Shown: positions 16,346-25,867 of the stretch, one piece after another
Layout: the number at the start of each line of letters is the position of its first letter
How positions within the stretch are numbered: the stretch's first letter is position 1
Source: Pseudomonas fluorescens
Lineage (GTDB): Bacteria; Pseudomonadota; Gammaproteobacteria; Pseudomonadales; Pseudomonadaceae
Length of the DNA stretch: 64,000 bases
NCBI RefSeq assembly: GCF_902497855.1
Contig: NZ_CABVHU010000005.1
Span: 186,001 to 250,000 of the forward strand
Direction of reading: 5' to 3'
Notes under the pieces: generated by a model
What the model saw: the letters and a program-made list of their open reading frames with translations, nothing else
Told to the model about the DNA's origin: nothing
Database searches by the model: none
Made by a program: the position numbers and the translations under genes

Positions 16346-18329
16346 GGCTCTCCTCCTGCTGACGGCACCAGGCGCGCCAGCTGTTCTGCAATTGCAGCAC
16401 TGCGCCCTGGGCCAGTTTCACCGCATCGCTGGGGGGCAACGCGTACAAGGTGTTCAAGAATTCTGCGCTGGGTTGTTCCAGCACATCGGCGCGATTGCCG
16501 GCCGGACCTTGCTCGAGGACTTTTTCCAATTGATCGAGGTAACGCCGTTGCGCCGCACTGACCGGTGCCTGCGCCACCGCCAGGCTCAAGCGCAAATGCA
16601 GCAATTCGTCGCCGATGTCCAGCCCCAGCAGCCCGTCATCCCAGCGGCTGCGCGCCGGTTCCGGCAATTCGGGATAGTGCCGCGCCAGTTGCAGCAAACG
16701 ATCGGCCATGCGTCCACCGAACCAGCTTTCGGCACCGCGCAGATTGCGCCGGGTCAGGCGCACCAGATCGTGAAGCGTTGCCACCAGCAGGCGGCGGCCA
16801 TGCCACGTCGGATTGCGCAGGATCAACAGCCGGAAGGCCAGCACCGCCGCGCCCACACCGATCACCATCGCCTGGGCGCTGTTGAAGAACGTCGCGACAT
16901 CGAACTTCATCGTGTTGAGCGGCGAGATCAGGACAATGAAGTGCAGGCAGAACGAGGTCGCCGTGGCGCCGATCTGCGGTTTGGCCATGCCCAGCGCACC
17001 GAAGAATAACGGTACGCCCATCCCGAGACTGAGCAGCGCAAAGCTGCTCCATTGCGGCAGCAGAATCTGCCCGACGAAAAACGCCGCCGGAAGCGCCAGG
17101 AAAATCCCGCGCATAAAACTCATGCCGATCTGCGCACCGTTTTCGCGGCTGGCAAACAGGCTGCACACCACACAGGTCAGCAACAACGCACCCGAGGCGG
17201 CGGGCCATGCGGTCGCCAGCCAGAAGCATGACACCACCAGAAACGCCAAGGCGCTGCGGGCACCGAATACCAGGGCCAAAGACAGGTCACGATGCGGGGC
17301 CAGGGTTCGCGGCGGATCGACCGTTTCCCTGCCCTCCTCCACCGCTTTCAGCGCCGCGCTCGCCGCCAGGGCGGTATCGAGCAGCAAGGCAAAACGCGCC
17401 AGGCAGAAACTTTGCGCAGAACTGATCCGCGGGTCATGGGTGGCGTCGAGCAACCTCGGGCGCAAGGCTTGCAAGGTCGCGTTATCCGGACGGGCGAGCA
17501 CCTCCTGGACTTCGCTCATCCACGGCATCAGTTGCCCGGCCTCTTGCGGTTCCAGTTGCTTCCACTGGCGACGCACCGAACGGGCGATGCGCAGCAACAT
17601 CAACAGCTTCTGGCTCAAGCCACTGATCGATCGCGCGCGCTGGCGGCCAAGACTGCCTTCGAACCATGCATGTTCGCGCTGGGCATCCACCGCTACGATC
17701 CTGCCGAGGATCTCCAGCAGGCCTTGGCGCGCCTGGCCGTCGCCGGCCAGGGTCGCTCGCGCGGCATTCATCCCGCTCTGCCACGCCGCCCGTGCCTGAT
17801 CCGCCAGCTGCTGTTCCACCCGCATCGGCCACAGCAGCGCACTGGCGGCAGTGGCGCACAGGATGCCCAGGCAGATTTCCGTACAGCGAGCCACGGCTTG
17901 ATCAAACACCGTCAGCGGATGGGCAATGGCCGGCAAGGCGATGATCGCCACCGTATAACCGGCCAGTACAAATGAATAAGACCAGGCACTGCGCAACATC
18001 GTCGAACTGGCCGTACACAGACCGAGCCACAACGCCAAGGCCAACAGGAACAGCCAGGGCGTCTGGGCAAACAACCCCATGAACACCACCGACATGATCG
18101 TCCCGACCAGGGTCCCCAGCAGGCGCGCCAGGCCCTTCTGCACCACCATCCCGGACAAGGGTTGGGCGACGATGAAGGCGGTCATCAGCGCCCAGGCCGG
18201 TTGCTCCAGGCCCCAGCGCAATGCCAGCCACAGCGCCAGGCCGCCACCGAGCAAGGTCTTGATCGCGAATTGTAGGGCGCGGCGGTCAGGCGCAAACAAA
18301 GCCTGCAAAGTGATAGGCACTAAAAGCAC
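16332..18329 (-). CDS. FUSC-family (AaeB-like) inner membrane efflux protein
   Basis: The 665-residue protein has two repeated halves. Each has a cluster of five or six membrane segments (about 17-145 and about 350-490) followed by a soluble helical part. The N-terminal half shows the family signature of a long hydrophobic start (ALQFAIKTLLGGGLALWLAL). It is the presumed pump of the operon and likely exports aromatic or fusaric-acid-like compounds using the proton gradient. The start is GTG at 18329; a second GTG at 18320 is also possible because neither has a strong ribosome site. Confidence 0.88.
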   Translation of the reverse strand: MLLVPITLQALFAPDRRALQFAIKTLLGGGLALWLALRWGLEQPAWALMTAFIVAQPLSGMVVQKGLARLLGTLVGTIMSVVFMGLFAQTPWLFLLALALWLGLCTASSTMLRSAWSYSFVLAGYTVAIIALPAIAHPLTVFDQAVARCTEICLGILCATAASALLWPMRVEQQLADQARAAWQSGMNAARATLAGDGQARQGLLEILGRIVAVDAQREHAWFEGSLGRQRARSISGLSQKLLMLLRIARSVRRQWKQLEPQEAGQLMPWMSEVQEVLARPDNATLQALRPRLLDATHDPRISSAQSFCLARFALLLDTALAASAALKAVEEGRETVDPPRTLAPHRDLSLALVFGARSALAFLVVSCFWLATAWPAASGALLLTCVVCSLFASRENGAQIGMSFMRGIFLALPAAFFVGQILLPQWSSFALLSLGMGVPLFFGALGMAKPQIGATATSFCLHFIVLISPLNTMKFDVATFFNSAQAMVIGVGAAVLAFRLLILRNPTWHGRRLLVATLHDLVRLTRRNLRGAESWFGGRMADRLLQLARHYPELPEPARSRWDDGLLGLDIGDELLHLRLSLAVAQAPVSAAQRRYLDQLEKVLEQGPAGNRADVLEQPSAEFLNTLYALPPSDAVKLAQGAVLQLQNSWRAWCRQQEESHGLA

Positions 18330-18438
18330 TCTTGAAAGGACGATTTAACGATAGACGTGATCGACGGGGTAACTTGAAAAACAAATTATTAGCTAGCTAA
18401 CTATATCCCGTCCAGCACTAAATCCCGGACACAAAAAA

Positions 18439-18457
18439 ACGCCAGACTGGCTGGCGT
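18439..18457 (-). terminator. Rho-independent terminator after the DUF2383 gene
   Basis: Stem ACGCCAG/CTGGCGT with loop ACTGG, followed on the minus strand by a run of T. It ends the gene at 18478 and insulates the efflux operon downstream. Confidence 0.85.
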
Positions 18458-18477
18458 TTTTGACAGACCATGGGCGC

Positions 18478-18945
18478 TTACGAGCGAGCGCGAGCCTGAT
18501 TGCGCAGGGCTTTCACCTGATCGTGATTACGTTGCACGCCATGGTACTGACGTTCGACCAGGTCACGAATGCCCACCAGGTTGTGCTTGTTGATTTTTTC
18601 CAGGGCTTCTTTGTAAGCCTTCAGCGCATGGTCTTCACCGCGCTCGGCTTCGTTCAGCACGGCCTCTTCATCCTTGCCGGTGAACATGGACTTCACGTCG
18701 ACCCAGCGACGGTGCAGGTCACCGCTGACACTGGTGGAGGTTTCCGGATCACCGCCCATCGAACGCACGGCGGCCTGCAGTTCTGAAGCCGCGGTGGCGC
18801 AGTCGGCGGAACGTTGCACGAACAGCGATTTCAGTTCCGGATTCTTGATGTCTTCAGCGCACGTCTTGAACCCTTCCTGACCGTCCTTGCTGGTTTCAAT
18901 CAGGTCGTTGAGTACAGAGATGGCTTCTTTATTCATGTCGGTCAT
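18478..18945 (-). CDS. DUF2383 ferritin-like four-helix protein (PA2169-like)
   Basis: A 155-residue protein starting at the ATG at 18945 with GAGGATCTGAAA upstream. It is all-helical and charged, with VLNDLIETSKDGQEGFKTCAEDI at the front and GEDHALKAYKEAL in the last third, the pattern of PA2169/DUF2383 ferritin-like bundles. The glutamates and histidines that bind metal in ferritins are only partly visible, so metal binding is uncertain. Relatives are often stress or anaerobiosis induced. It is a single gene with its own terminator. Confidence 0.82.
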   Translation of the reverse strand: MTDMNKEAISVLNDLIETSKDGQEGFKTCAEDIKNPELKSLFVQRSADCATAASELQAAVRSMGGDPETSTSVSGDLHRRWVDVKSMFTGKDEEAVLNEAERGEDHALKAYKEALEKINKHNLVGIRDLVERQYHGVQRNHDQVKALRNQARARS

Positions 18946-19148
18946 TTTCAGATCCTCGCGGGTTGATGAAAGATGCAATAGCTATTGCACCCTGCATGCC
19001 AGCTTTGAATTGACAATTTAATTCTTATATTTCAAATAGTTATACTTATCAGGCAAATCTGGATCCGCGTTTTTTGCATGATCTGTCATTTGGCCTGCAT
19101 GCAGAATGCCTGTATTTTCAAGACTGATTGAATCCAGGCGGCTGATAG

Positions 19149-19385
19149 ATGAATCCTGAAAAGCTCGAACTGCTGGTCACCCGTGAAATGCCCTTCGGCA
19201 AATACAAGGGTCGAATCATTGCCGACCTGCCCGGCCAGTACCTGAACTGGTTCGCCCGGGAAGGTTTCCCCCATGGCGAACTGGGCGGCTTGCTGGCACT
19301 GATGCAGGAAATCGATCACAACGGCCTGTCGGAGCTGCTCGAACCGCTGCGCGCCAAACATGGCAAACCTGCCCCTCGCCACTGA
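19149..19385 (+). CDS. DUF3820 family protein
   Basis: A 78-residue protein with the DUF3820 hallmark MPFGKYKGRIIADLPGQYLNWF near the N-terminus, a motif shared with nuclease-associated small domains. Some databases call it a putative quorum-sensing-regulated virulence factor, a label with little direct support. It is 32 bases upstream of the aminotransferase gene on the same strand and may share its transcript. Confidence 0.82.
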   Translation: MNPEKLELLVTREMPFGKYKGRIIADLPGQYLNWFAREGFPHGELGGLLALMQEIDHNGLSELLEPLRAKHGKPAPRH

Positions 19386-19417
19386 ACCACCCCTCACCTG
19401 CCCCTGATGAGTAGCCC

Positions 19418-20599
19418 ATGCCCGATAACACCCGCCGCGCCCGTGATGAAGCCTTCTGGCTGACGTTTGCCGACCGCTACGCTGTCGAACCCGGCCCGGT
19501 CAATCTGGAGAACGGTTACTTCGGGCGCATGTCGCGCACGGTGGTCGAGGAGTATCAGCGCAACATCGAACTGATCAACCGCAGCAACTCGGTGCACGCG
19601 CGCCAACGCTTCGATCGAAACGAAAGCCTGGAAATCCGTGCGCAAGTGGCCGGGCTGGTTGGCGTAGCACCCGACGCCGTTGCCCTCACCCGCAACGCCT
19701 CGGACGGCTTGCAGTCGCTGATCCGCAATTACAATCGCCTCAAGCCGGGCGACCAGGTGCTGATCTGCGATCTGGAATACGACACGGTCAAAAGCGCCTT
19801 GCGCTGGCTGGCACGCTATCGCGGGGTCGAGGTGATCGAGATCGAACACGGTCACCCTGCCAGTTTCGACAGTCTGCTCACTACCTACCGCGAAGCTTTC
19901 ATCCGTTATCCGCGCCTCAAACTGATGGCCCTGACCCACGTCACCCATCGCACTGGCCTGGTAATGCCGGTAAAGGCGATTGCCGCTGCGGCCAGGGAAT
20001 ACGCAGTCGATGTCATCCTCGACGGTGCCCATGCATTGGGCCAGATCGAGTTCGATTTCGAGGACCTGGGCATCGCTTTCGCTGGCTATAACCTGCACAA
20101 ATGGATCGGCGCACCGCTGACCCTCGGTTTCATCTACATCAACCCCGGGCGCCTGGCCGACATCGACCCTGACATGGGCGAGACGCACTTCCCGGCCACC
20201 GACATTCGCGCCCGCACGCCACACAGCACGCCGAACATTCCGGCGCTGCTGACCCTGCCGCTGGTGTTGGAGGAGCACCAGGCCATGGGCGGTTCCGCCG
20301 CCAAGGGCGCACGCCTCAATTACCTGCGCAACCGCTGGGTCCGCGCGGTACGCGAACTGTCGGGAATCGAAGTCATGACCCCGGATGACCCGCGCCTGTA
20401 TTGCGGCATCACGTCGATGCGCTTTACCCGGCATGCCGATCAACAGGCGATGGCCGAGCGGCTGCTCCAGGACTACAACCTGTTCACCATCGCGCGCAGC
20501 GGCGCCGCGAGTGGTCCGTGCATTCGCATTACGCCGGGCCTCACCACCACCGCTGCTGACATTGATCTATTGATCCGCGCGCTGAACGAGCTGCGCTGA
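19418..20599 (+). CDS. Class V aminotransferase / isopenicillin-N-epimerase-like PLP enzyme
   Basis: The 393-residue protein is a fold-type I PLP enzyme. Visible are TRNASDGLQSLI (cofactor phosphate region), LDGAHALGQIEFDF (Asp that contacts the pyridine ring) and YNLHKWIGAP, in which the lysine forms the Schiff base. It is most like the epimerase/NifS-like branch (class V). The reaction could be transamination, desulfuration or racemisation and cannot be fixed by sequence alone. It follows the small DUF3820 gene. Confidence 0.8.
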   Translation: MPDNTRRARDEAFWLTFADRYAVEPGPVNLENGYFGRMSRTVVEEYQRNIELINRSNSVHARQRFDRNESLEIRAQVAGLVGVAPDAVALTRNASDGLQSLIRNYNRLKPGDQVLICDLEYDTVKSALRWLARYRGVEVIEIEHGHPASFDSLLTTYREAFIRYPRLKLMALTHVTHRTGLVMPVKAIAAAAREYAVDVILDGAHALGQIEFDFEDLGIAFAGYNLHKWIGAPLTLGFIYINPGRLADIDPDMGETHFPATDIRARTPHSTPNIPALLTLPLVLEEHQAMGGSAAKGARLNYLRNRWVRAVRELSGIEVMTPDDPRLYCGITSMRFTRHADQQAMAERLLQDYNLFTIARSGAASGPCIRITPGLTTTAADIDLLIRALNELR

Positions 20600-20626
20600 C
20601 ATCACACGATACCGCAGGGTACCCCC

Positions 20627-20733
20627 CTGTAGGAGCCGGCTTGCCGGCGAAGGCGTTGTCATGGTCGCCGTGGATTAGCCAGTAAACACGCGTTATCGTT
20701 GACGACCTTCGCCGGCAAGCCGGCTCCTACAGG
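20627..20733. repeat. REP doublet (family A, with internal core)
   Basis: CTGTAGGAGCCGGCTTGCCG and CGGCAAGCCGGCTCCTACAG flank a spacer holding ACGCGTTATCGTT (20688-20700). It lies between the convergent aminotransferase and eda genes. Confidence 0.88.
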
Positions 20734-20755
20734 TTTTTTTTGCGGGCAAAAAAAA

Positions 20756-20780
20756 ACGGTGCACCGACCAAGCGCACCGT
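20756..20780 (-). terminator. Rho-independent terminator of eda
   Basis: Stem ACGGTGC/GCACCGT followed on the minus strand by a run of nine T. It lies 41 bases after the eda stop. Confidence 0.8.
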
Positions 20781-20820
20781 AAAGCCGTAGAACACACAAC
20801 GAGGTGTCGGGTATAGCGAA

Positions 20821-21486
20821 TCAGTCCAGCAGCGCCAGTGCCTCGGCGGTGCATTCCTGAATGCGGGCCCAGTCGCCGTTCTTGATCCACTCGGGATCAA
20901 GCATCCAGCTACCGCCCACGCACATGACGTTTTTCAACGCCATGTAGCTTTTGATGTTGGCCGGGCTGACGCCGCCGGTCGGGCAGAATTTCACTTCGCC
21001 GAACGGGCCGCCCAGGGCCTTGATGGCTGCCACGCCGCCGCTGACTTCCGCCGGGAACAGCTTGAAGCGGCGGTAGCCCAGGCCATAGCCTTCCATGATG
21101 CCCGAGGCATTGCTGATGCCGGGCAACAGCGGAATCGGGCTGTCGACGCTGGCTTCGAGCAGATCACGGGTGATGCCCGGCGTGACGATGAACTGCGAAC
21201 CGGCGGCTTCGGCAGCCGCCAGCATCGTGCGATCGAGCACGGTACCGGCACCGGTCACCAGTTCCGGACGCTGCTCGCGCAGAATCTGGATAGCCTTGAG
21301 GCCGAACTGCGAACGCAACGTCACTTCCAGGGCGGTCAGGCCACCGGCCGCGAGGGCGTCGGCCAGCGGCAGGATGTCCTGTTCGCGAGCGATGGTGATC
21401 ACTGGCAGGATCCGCGCCTTGGCGCAGAGGCTGTCGATCAGGGCAACTTTGTCCGCCATGGAAACGGTCGGGGATGTGTTTGTCAT
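20821..21486 (-). CDS. eda: 2-keto-3-deoxy-6-phosphogluconate (KDPG) aldolase
   Basis: A 221-residue class I aldolase that splits KDPG into pyruvate and glyceraldehyde-3-phosphate, the last Entner-Doudoroff step. Motifs are ILPVITI, LEVTLRS (catalytic Glu), GAGTVLD, YRRFKLFPAEVSGGVAA (Schiff-base Lys) and FCPTGGVSP (phosphate site). The ATG at 21486 is preferred over an ATG nine codons upstream because of AAGGA nearby. It is the third gene of zwf-pgl-eda, 17 bases after pgl. Confidence 0.95.
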   Translation of the reverse strand: MTNTSPTVSMADKVALIDSLCAKARILPVITIAREQDILPLADALAAGGLTALEVTLRSQFGLKAIQILREQRPELVTGAGTVLDRTMLAAAEAAGSQFIVTPGITRDLLEASVDSPIPLLPGISNASGIMEGYGLGYRRFKLFPAEVSGGVAAIKALGGPFGEVKFCPTGGVSPANIKSYMALKNVMCVGGSWMLDPEWIKNGDWARIQECTAEALALLD

Positions 21487-21503
21487 AGCGGCTGATCCTT
21501 GGC

Positions 21504-22217
21504 TCATGGGCACCAGTAAATCTCTAACGTAGGTTGCAGAAACGCGCGAATCGGCATGGCGGCGACATCGTCACCGGCCAATGCGGCACTCAGGGTGGTC
21601 AGCTTGGACTGACCGGAAATCGATAAAACGGTGTTCGTCGCCGAAGCCAGCAGCGCGCGACTCATGGTCAGGCGCTGATGCGGCACCGTCGGCGCCAGCA
21701 TCGGCCAGCAACGCCGGCTGCCGTCGACTTTCAAGGCGTCGGCCAGGTTCGGGCTGTTCGGGAACAGCGAGGCGGTGTGCCCGTCGTCGCCCATGCCCAG
21801 GATCAGCACGTCGATCGGCGGCAATTCAGCCAACAAGCGATCAGCCTGCTCGGCCGCCTGTTCGAGATTGGCGCTGGCGCTGTAGAGGCTCAAGAACTGA
21901 GCCTTGGCCGCCGGGCCTTGCAACAGGTAGCGCTTGAGCAGGCCGGCATTGCTGTCTGCATGTTCCACCGGCACCCAACGCTCGTCCGCCAGGGTCACCA
22001 CGACGCTGGACCAGTCCAGCGTCTGCCTGGCCAGGTGCTGGAAAAACGCCACCGGGCTACGACCGCCAGAGACCACCAGCGTTGCGGTACCGGTGGCATC
22101 GATCGCGTCGCTCAATTGCTTGGCCACATTCAGCGCCAGGCCTTCGGCGAGCAACACCGGGCTCTTGAACTCATGGGCGCTGACGCCCTGAGGCAGTTTC
22201 AATTCAGATATCGCCAT
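21504..22217 (-). CDS. pgl: 6-phosphogluconolactonase
   Basis: A 237-residue cytosolic enzyme hydrolysing 6-phosphogluconolactone to 6-phosphogluconate. The family pattern includes [41 protein letters not shown] and the MSRALL segment near the C-terminal end. It overlaps the zwf stop by 14 bases, showing tight operon coupling, and precedes eda. Confidence 0.95.
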   Translation of the reverse strand: MAISELKLPQGVSAHEFKSPVLLAEGLALNVAKQLSDAIDATGTATLVVSGGRSPVAFFQHLARQTLDWSSVVVTLADERWVPVEHADSNAGLLKRYLLQGPAAKAQFLSLYSASANLEQAAEQADRLLAELPPIDVLILGMGDDGHTASLFPNSPNLADALKVDGSRRCWPMLAPTVPHQRLTMSRALLASATNTVLSISGQSKLTTLSAALAGDDVAAMPIRAFLQPTLEIYWCP

Positions 22218-23673
22218 ACCACGACCTCCCGTCCCGCGTGATCAGTGCAATGGAGCTCATCGGTCCCCAGGACCCGGCCGCGTACGGCTTGGGCGCGTCA
22301 CCGGATTTTTTCCACCCGGCGATCAACTGGTCACACCAATTCCACGCGGCTTCGATTTCATCTTTACGGACAAACAGGTTCTGATTGCCGCGCATCACTT
22401 CCAGCAACAACCGCTCGTAGGCATCGGGAATCCGTGCGCTACGATAAGTGTCGGAAAAATTCAGCTGCAACGGACCGCTGCGCAGCTGCATGCCCTTGTC
22501 CAGGCCTTGTTCTTTGGTCATCACCCGCAAGGAAATGCCTTCGTCCGGTTGCAGGCGGATGATCAGCTTGTTGCTGATCTGCAAGCGCTGCTCTGGCGCG
22601 AAGATGTAGTGCGACGGCTCCTTGAAGTGGATGACGATCTGCGACAGCTTCTGCGGCATGCGCTTGCCGGTACGCAGATAGAACGGCACACCGGCCCAGC
22701 GCCAGTTGCGGATGTCGGCACGCAGGGCGACGAAGGTTTCTGTGTCGCTCTGGGTGTTGGAGTTCGGCTCTTCCAGGTAACCGGGGACCGATTTGCCTTC
22801 GCTGTGGCCGGCGATGTACTGGCCGCGCACCACTTGCGTGGTCAGGCCTTCCGGGCTGATCGGCGCCAGCGCCTTGAGGACTTTGACTTTCTCGTCACGG
22901 ATGCTGTCGGCGGACAGGTCGGCCGGCGGGTCCATGGCGATCAGGCAGAGCAGTTGCAGCAGGTGATTCTGGATCATGTCCCGCAGCTGGCCGGCCTTGT
23001 CGAAGTAGCCCCAGCGGCCTTCGATCCCGACTTTCTCGGCCACGGTGATTTCCACGTGGGAGATGTAGTTCTGGTTCCACTGGGTTTCGAACAGGCTGTT
23101 GGCAAACCGCAGGGCGATCAGGTTCTGTACGGTTTCCTTGCCCAGGTAGTGGTCGATGCGGTAGGTGCGGTTCTCCGGGAAGAACTGCGCCACGGCGTCG
23201 TTGACCTTGCGTGAAGACTCAAGGTCCGAACCGATGGGTTTTTCCAGCACCACGCGGGTGTTTTCGGTGAGACCGACCTTCGACAGGTTCTCGCAGATCG
23301 CGCCGTAAACCGCGGCCGGTGTCGCGAAGTAGGCGATCACGCGCTGGGCGCTGCCGGCCATTTCAGCCAGGGCGACATAGTCGTCAGCCTTGAGGAAATC
23401 GACGTGCAGGTAGCTCAGGCGAGCCAGGAAGCGTTCGACCACGGCTTCGTCCAGCTCTTTGTCATTGACGTAGCGGCGCAGCTCGGCGGCGATGAACGCC
23501 AGATGTTGCTGCTCGCTGCCGGGTTCACGGGCCAGCGCGATGATGCGCGTATCCTCATGAAGCAGGCCTGCGCCATCGAGTTGATAGAGGGCAGGAAACA
23601 GCTTGCGCAGGGCCAGATCGCCGAGGGCGCCAAACAAGGCAAAGGTGCACGGTTCAACCGTAATCGAAGGCAT
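22204..23673 (-). CDS. zwf: Glucose-6-phosphate 1-dehydrogenase
   Basis: A 489-residue enzyme oxidising glucose-6-phosphate to 6-phosphogluconolactone with NAD(P)+. The nucleotide-binding start is [26 protein letters not shown] replaces the more usual GASGDL. The substrate-binding motif [13 protein letters not shown] (about 173-185, catalytic Asp-His) is intact. It is the first gene of zwf-pgl-eda. A HexR-like dyad lies upstream, and an AAGAACAA stretch precedes the start codon, a candidate Crc/Hfq site. Confidence 0.95.
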   Translation of the reverse strand: MPSITVEPCTFALFGALGDLALRKLFPALYQLDGAGLLHEDTRIIALAREPGSEQQHLAFIAAELRRYVNDKELDEAVVERFLARLSYLHVDFLKADDYVALAEMAGSAQRVIAYFATPAAVYGAICENLSKVGLTENTRVVLEKPIGSDLESSRKVNDAVAQFFPENRTYRIDHYLGKETVQNLIALRFANSLFETQWNQNYISHVEITVAEKVGIEGRWGYFDKAGQLRDMIQNHLLQLLCLIAMDPPADLSADSIRDEKVKVLKALAPISPEGLTTQVVRGQYIAGHSEGKSVPGYLEEPNSNTQSDTETFVALRADIRNWRWAGVPFYLRTGKRMPQKLSQIVIHFKEPSHYIFAPEQRLQISNKLIIRLQPDEGISLRVMTKEQGLDKGMQLRSGPLQLNFSDTYRSARIPDAYERLLLEVMRGNQNLFVRKDEIEAAWNWCDQLIAGWKKSGDAPKPYAAGSWGPMSSIALITRDGRSWYGDI

Positions 23674-23678
23674 GATGT

Positions 23679-23686
23679 TTGTTCTT
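23679..23686 (-). promoter_or_regulatory. Possible Crc/Hfq (AANAANAA) motif before zwf
   Basis: The minus strand reads AAGAACAA, a few bases before the zwf start codon. Confidence 0.45.
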
Positions 23687-23738
23687 TTATCAAGTTAAGC
23701 TACAAATACCTTTTTTTAAGGCATCATTCAAGGGAAAA

Positions 23739-23754
23739 TGTAGTAATAACCACA
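23739..23754. promoter_or_regulatory. Candidate HexR operator between zwf and hexR
   Basis: TGTAGTAATAACCACA is a near-perfect dyad resembling HexR sites of gammaproteobacteria (TGTAxTAAxxTTACA-like). It lies about 65 bases upstream of zwf and 150 bases before hexR, so it could serve both. It does not fit TTGT-N7-ACAA exactly. Confidence 0.6.
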
Positions 23755-23903
23755 ACATTTTACCAAAATAGAGATTCCGAGTGGTGGTCGGTCGGAGCCA
23801 TCAGTAGGATAGGCCACCGTGACGGGCCCGATCAAAGTCCCAATTTGCATAGCCGGGGCCCTTATTTGCAGTGCTCTCTTGTTTGCGGAGCTAAGGAACC
23901 AAT

Positions 23904-24773
23904 ATGGACCGCGTGCGAAATTTACTGGAGCAGATCCAGAATCGCCTTGAAGACCTGAACAAGGCAGAACGTAAAGTAGCCGAGGTGATCCTGCTCAACC
24001 CACAGCAGGCCACTCGCTTCAGCATCGCCGCCCTCGCCCAGGCCTCCAAGGTCAGCGAGCCGACGGTCAACCGTTTCTGCCGTTCGTTCGGTGTCAGCGG
24101 TTACCCCGAACTAAAACTGCAACTGGCCCAGAGCCTGGCCAGTGGCGCGGCGTATGTCAGCCGTGCGGTGGAGGCCGATGACAACCCTGAAGCCTATACG
24201 AAGAAGATTTTCGGCAGCGCCATTGCCTCGTTGGACAGCGCCTTGCAGGCGCTCGATCCGAACCTGATCAGCCGCGCCGTCGACCTGTTGATCCAGGCCC
24301 GGCAGATCCACTTCTTCGGCCTCGGCGCCTCGGCCCCGGTGGCGCTGGACGCGCAGCACAAGTTCTTCCGCTTCAACCTGGCCGTCACCGCCCATGCAGA
24401 CGTGCTGATGCAGCGCATGATTGCTTCGGTCGCCCACACCGGCGAGTTGTTCGTGATCATTTCCTACACCGGCCGCACCCGCGAACTGGTGGAAGTGGCG
24501 CGCCTGGCCCGGGAAAACGGCGCTTCGGTGCTGGGCCTGACCGCTGAAGGTTCGCCATTGGCCAAGGCCAGCACCTTGAGCCTGAACATTCCGTTGCCGG
24601 AAGACACCGACATCTATATGCCGATGACGTCGCGGATCATTCAGCTGACCGTGCTGGACGTGCTTGCCACCGGCATGACCCTGCGCCGGGGGGTGGATTT
24701 CCAGCCGCATTTGCGCAAGATCAAAGAGAGTTTGAATGCCAGTCGGTATCCGATTGGGGATGAGTATAATTAG
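23904..24773 (+). CDS. hexR: HexR, RpiR-family repressor of glucose metabolism
   Basis: A 289-residue regulator with an N-terminal RpiR helix-turn-helix (about 1-77, including [44 protein letters not shown]) and a C-terminal SIS sugar-phosphate domain (about 120-250, with [20 protein letters not shown] and [19 protein letters not shown]). KDPG binding by the SIS domain is known to release HexR from zwf, edd and gap promoters in pseudomonads. It is divergent from zwf, and its stop is close to a family B REP element. Confidence 0.95.
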   Translation: MDRVRNLLEQIQNRLEDLNKAERKVAEVILLNPQQATRFSIAALAQASKVSEPTVNRFCRSFGVSGYPELKLQLAQSLASGAAYVSRAVEADDNPEAYTKKIFGSAIASLDSALQALDPNLISRAVDLLIQARQIHFFGLGASAPVALDAQHKFFRFNLAVTAHADVLMQRMIASVAHTGELFVIISYTGRTRELVEVARLARENGASVLGLTAEGSPLAKASTLSLNIPLPEDTDIYMPMTSRIIQLTVLDVLATGMTLRRGVDFQPHLRKIKESLNASRYPIGDEYN

Positions 24774-24794
24774 GCCCATCTTCAGTGCCTGGCT

Positions 24795-24896
24795 GATCGT
24801 TCCCACGCTCCGCGTGGGAATGCAGCCCGTGACGCTCCGCGTCACTGGACGCGGAGCGTCCCTAGAGGCATTCCCACGCAGAGCGTGGGAACGATC
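24795..24896. repeat. REP-type element, family B
   Basis: Outer arms GATCGTTCCCACGCTCCGCG and CGCAGAGCGTGGGAACGATC, with an inner dyad TGACGCTCCGCGTCA plus GACGCGGAGCGTC. It fills the space between convergent hexR and the mutarotase gene. Confidence 0.9.
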
Positions 24897-24897
24897 A

Positions 24898-25752
24898 TTA
24901 CGCCCCAACCCGCGCCTGCAAACTCAAGTGCGCCCGCTCCCCCGGCGCCAGGCTCAGGCTATCGGTCCCGCCGCTCGCCGCTTCGACACAGACAAACTCG
25001 CCCATCTCATTCCAGCTCACCCCCAGCAAAGGTCGTGAACCGGGATGCCAGACCACCGTGTCCGCATCGTCGCCGGTGTCGATGCACAACGCCCGCTGCC
25101 AGGCGTGGTCCTTGAGTTGCAATTCCCCTTCCTGCTGAAACACTCGCTGGCAGCCGCCCTCGACTCGCAACTCGCCTTCCTGCTGGCAGACCTCGCGGTT
25201 CAAGTGGTCGTAGCCGTGCGCTCCCTCGAGCCCAGACAGCGCTACCTCGCCGACGTCGCCAATCCGCCAATAGGCATGCAACGCCTGGCTCAACTGGCAC
25301 GGCAGGCTGTCCTGATGCTCGGTACACAGGCGCAAATCCATGCGTTCGCCCAGGTGCGCATGCAGGTCCACTTGCCAGTCACACAACTGCAGTTGCCAGT
25401 GCAGACGCACGCCATCGTCGTCACTGCTGCTGTCCAGCAGCTTCCAGTCGAGCAACCGGGCCCAGCCATGGGACGGCCAGGCGTTTTCGCTCGGATGGCG
25501 ACCGTACCAGGGCCAGCACACCGGCACCCCGCCACGAATCGCCCCGACATTCGGCCATTTGGCTGCGCACCAGAGCCAGGGTTTCTGGTCCCGGGGCTGG
25601 AAGTGCAACAACTGCGCGCCCTGCCGACTGAACACCGCCTGACACAGCGGATGATCGATCACCAGCACATCGCGCATCTGATAGCGCTCCCACGCGAATA
25701 CCGGCCGTTCGCGCAAGGATTTGAAGAAGCGTTGTAGCGGATGCTCATGCAT
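24898..25752 (-). CDS. D-hexose-6-phosphate mutarotase (YeaD-like)
   Basis: A 284-residue galactose-mutarotase-fold protein of the hexose-6-phosphate branch. Visible are NVGAIRGGVPVCWPWYG (substrate loop), HGWARLLDWKLL (active-site His) and SQALHAYWRIGDV (second conserved His), with the catalytic Glu expected in FVCVEAA. It interconverts alpha and beta glucose-6-phosphate, feeding the beta form to Zwf. It is the last gene before convergent hexR, and a terminator-like hairpin upstream separates it from oprB. Confidence 0.88.
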   Translation of the reverse strand: MHEHPLQRFFKSLRERPVFAWERYQMRDVLVIDHPLCQAVFSRQGAQLLHFQPRDQKPWLWCAAKWPNVGAIRGGVPVCWPWYGRHPSENAWPSHGWARLLDWKLLDSSSDDDGVRLHWQLQLCDWQVDLHAHLGERMDLRLCTEHQDSLPCQLSQALHAYWRIGDVGEVALSGLEGAHGYDHLNREVCQQEGELRVEGGCQRVFQQEGELQLKDHAWQRALCIDTGDDADTVVWHPGSRPLLGVSWNEMGEFVCVEAASGGTDSLSLAPGERAHLSLQARVGA

Positions 25753-25808
25753 GTGCCACGGTCCTGAAAATCATCTTGTTCTGCGGGTTGCGCCGCCCCA
25801 AAAAAAAA

Positions 25809-25828
25809 CGGACAGCCTTGGCCGTCCG
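25809..25828 (-). terminator. Probable terminator of oprB
   Basis: Stem CGGAC/GTCCG extended by a short bulged GC stem. On the minus strand a run of eight T follows. It lies 40 bases after the oprB stop. Confidence 0.7.
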
Positions 25829-25867
25829 CAAAAATGCGCACATGGAGAGGAGCTTATCGCAACAACG

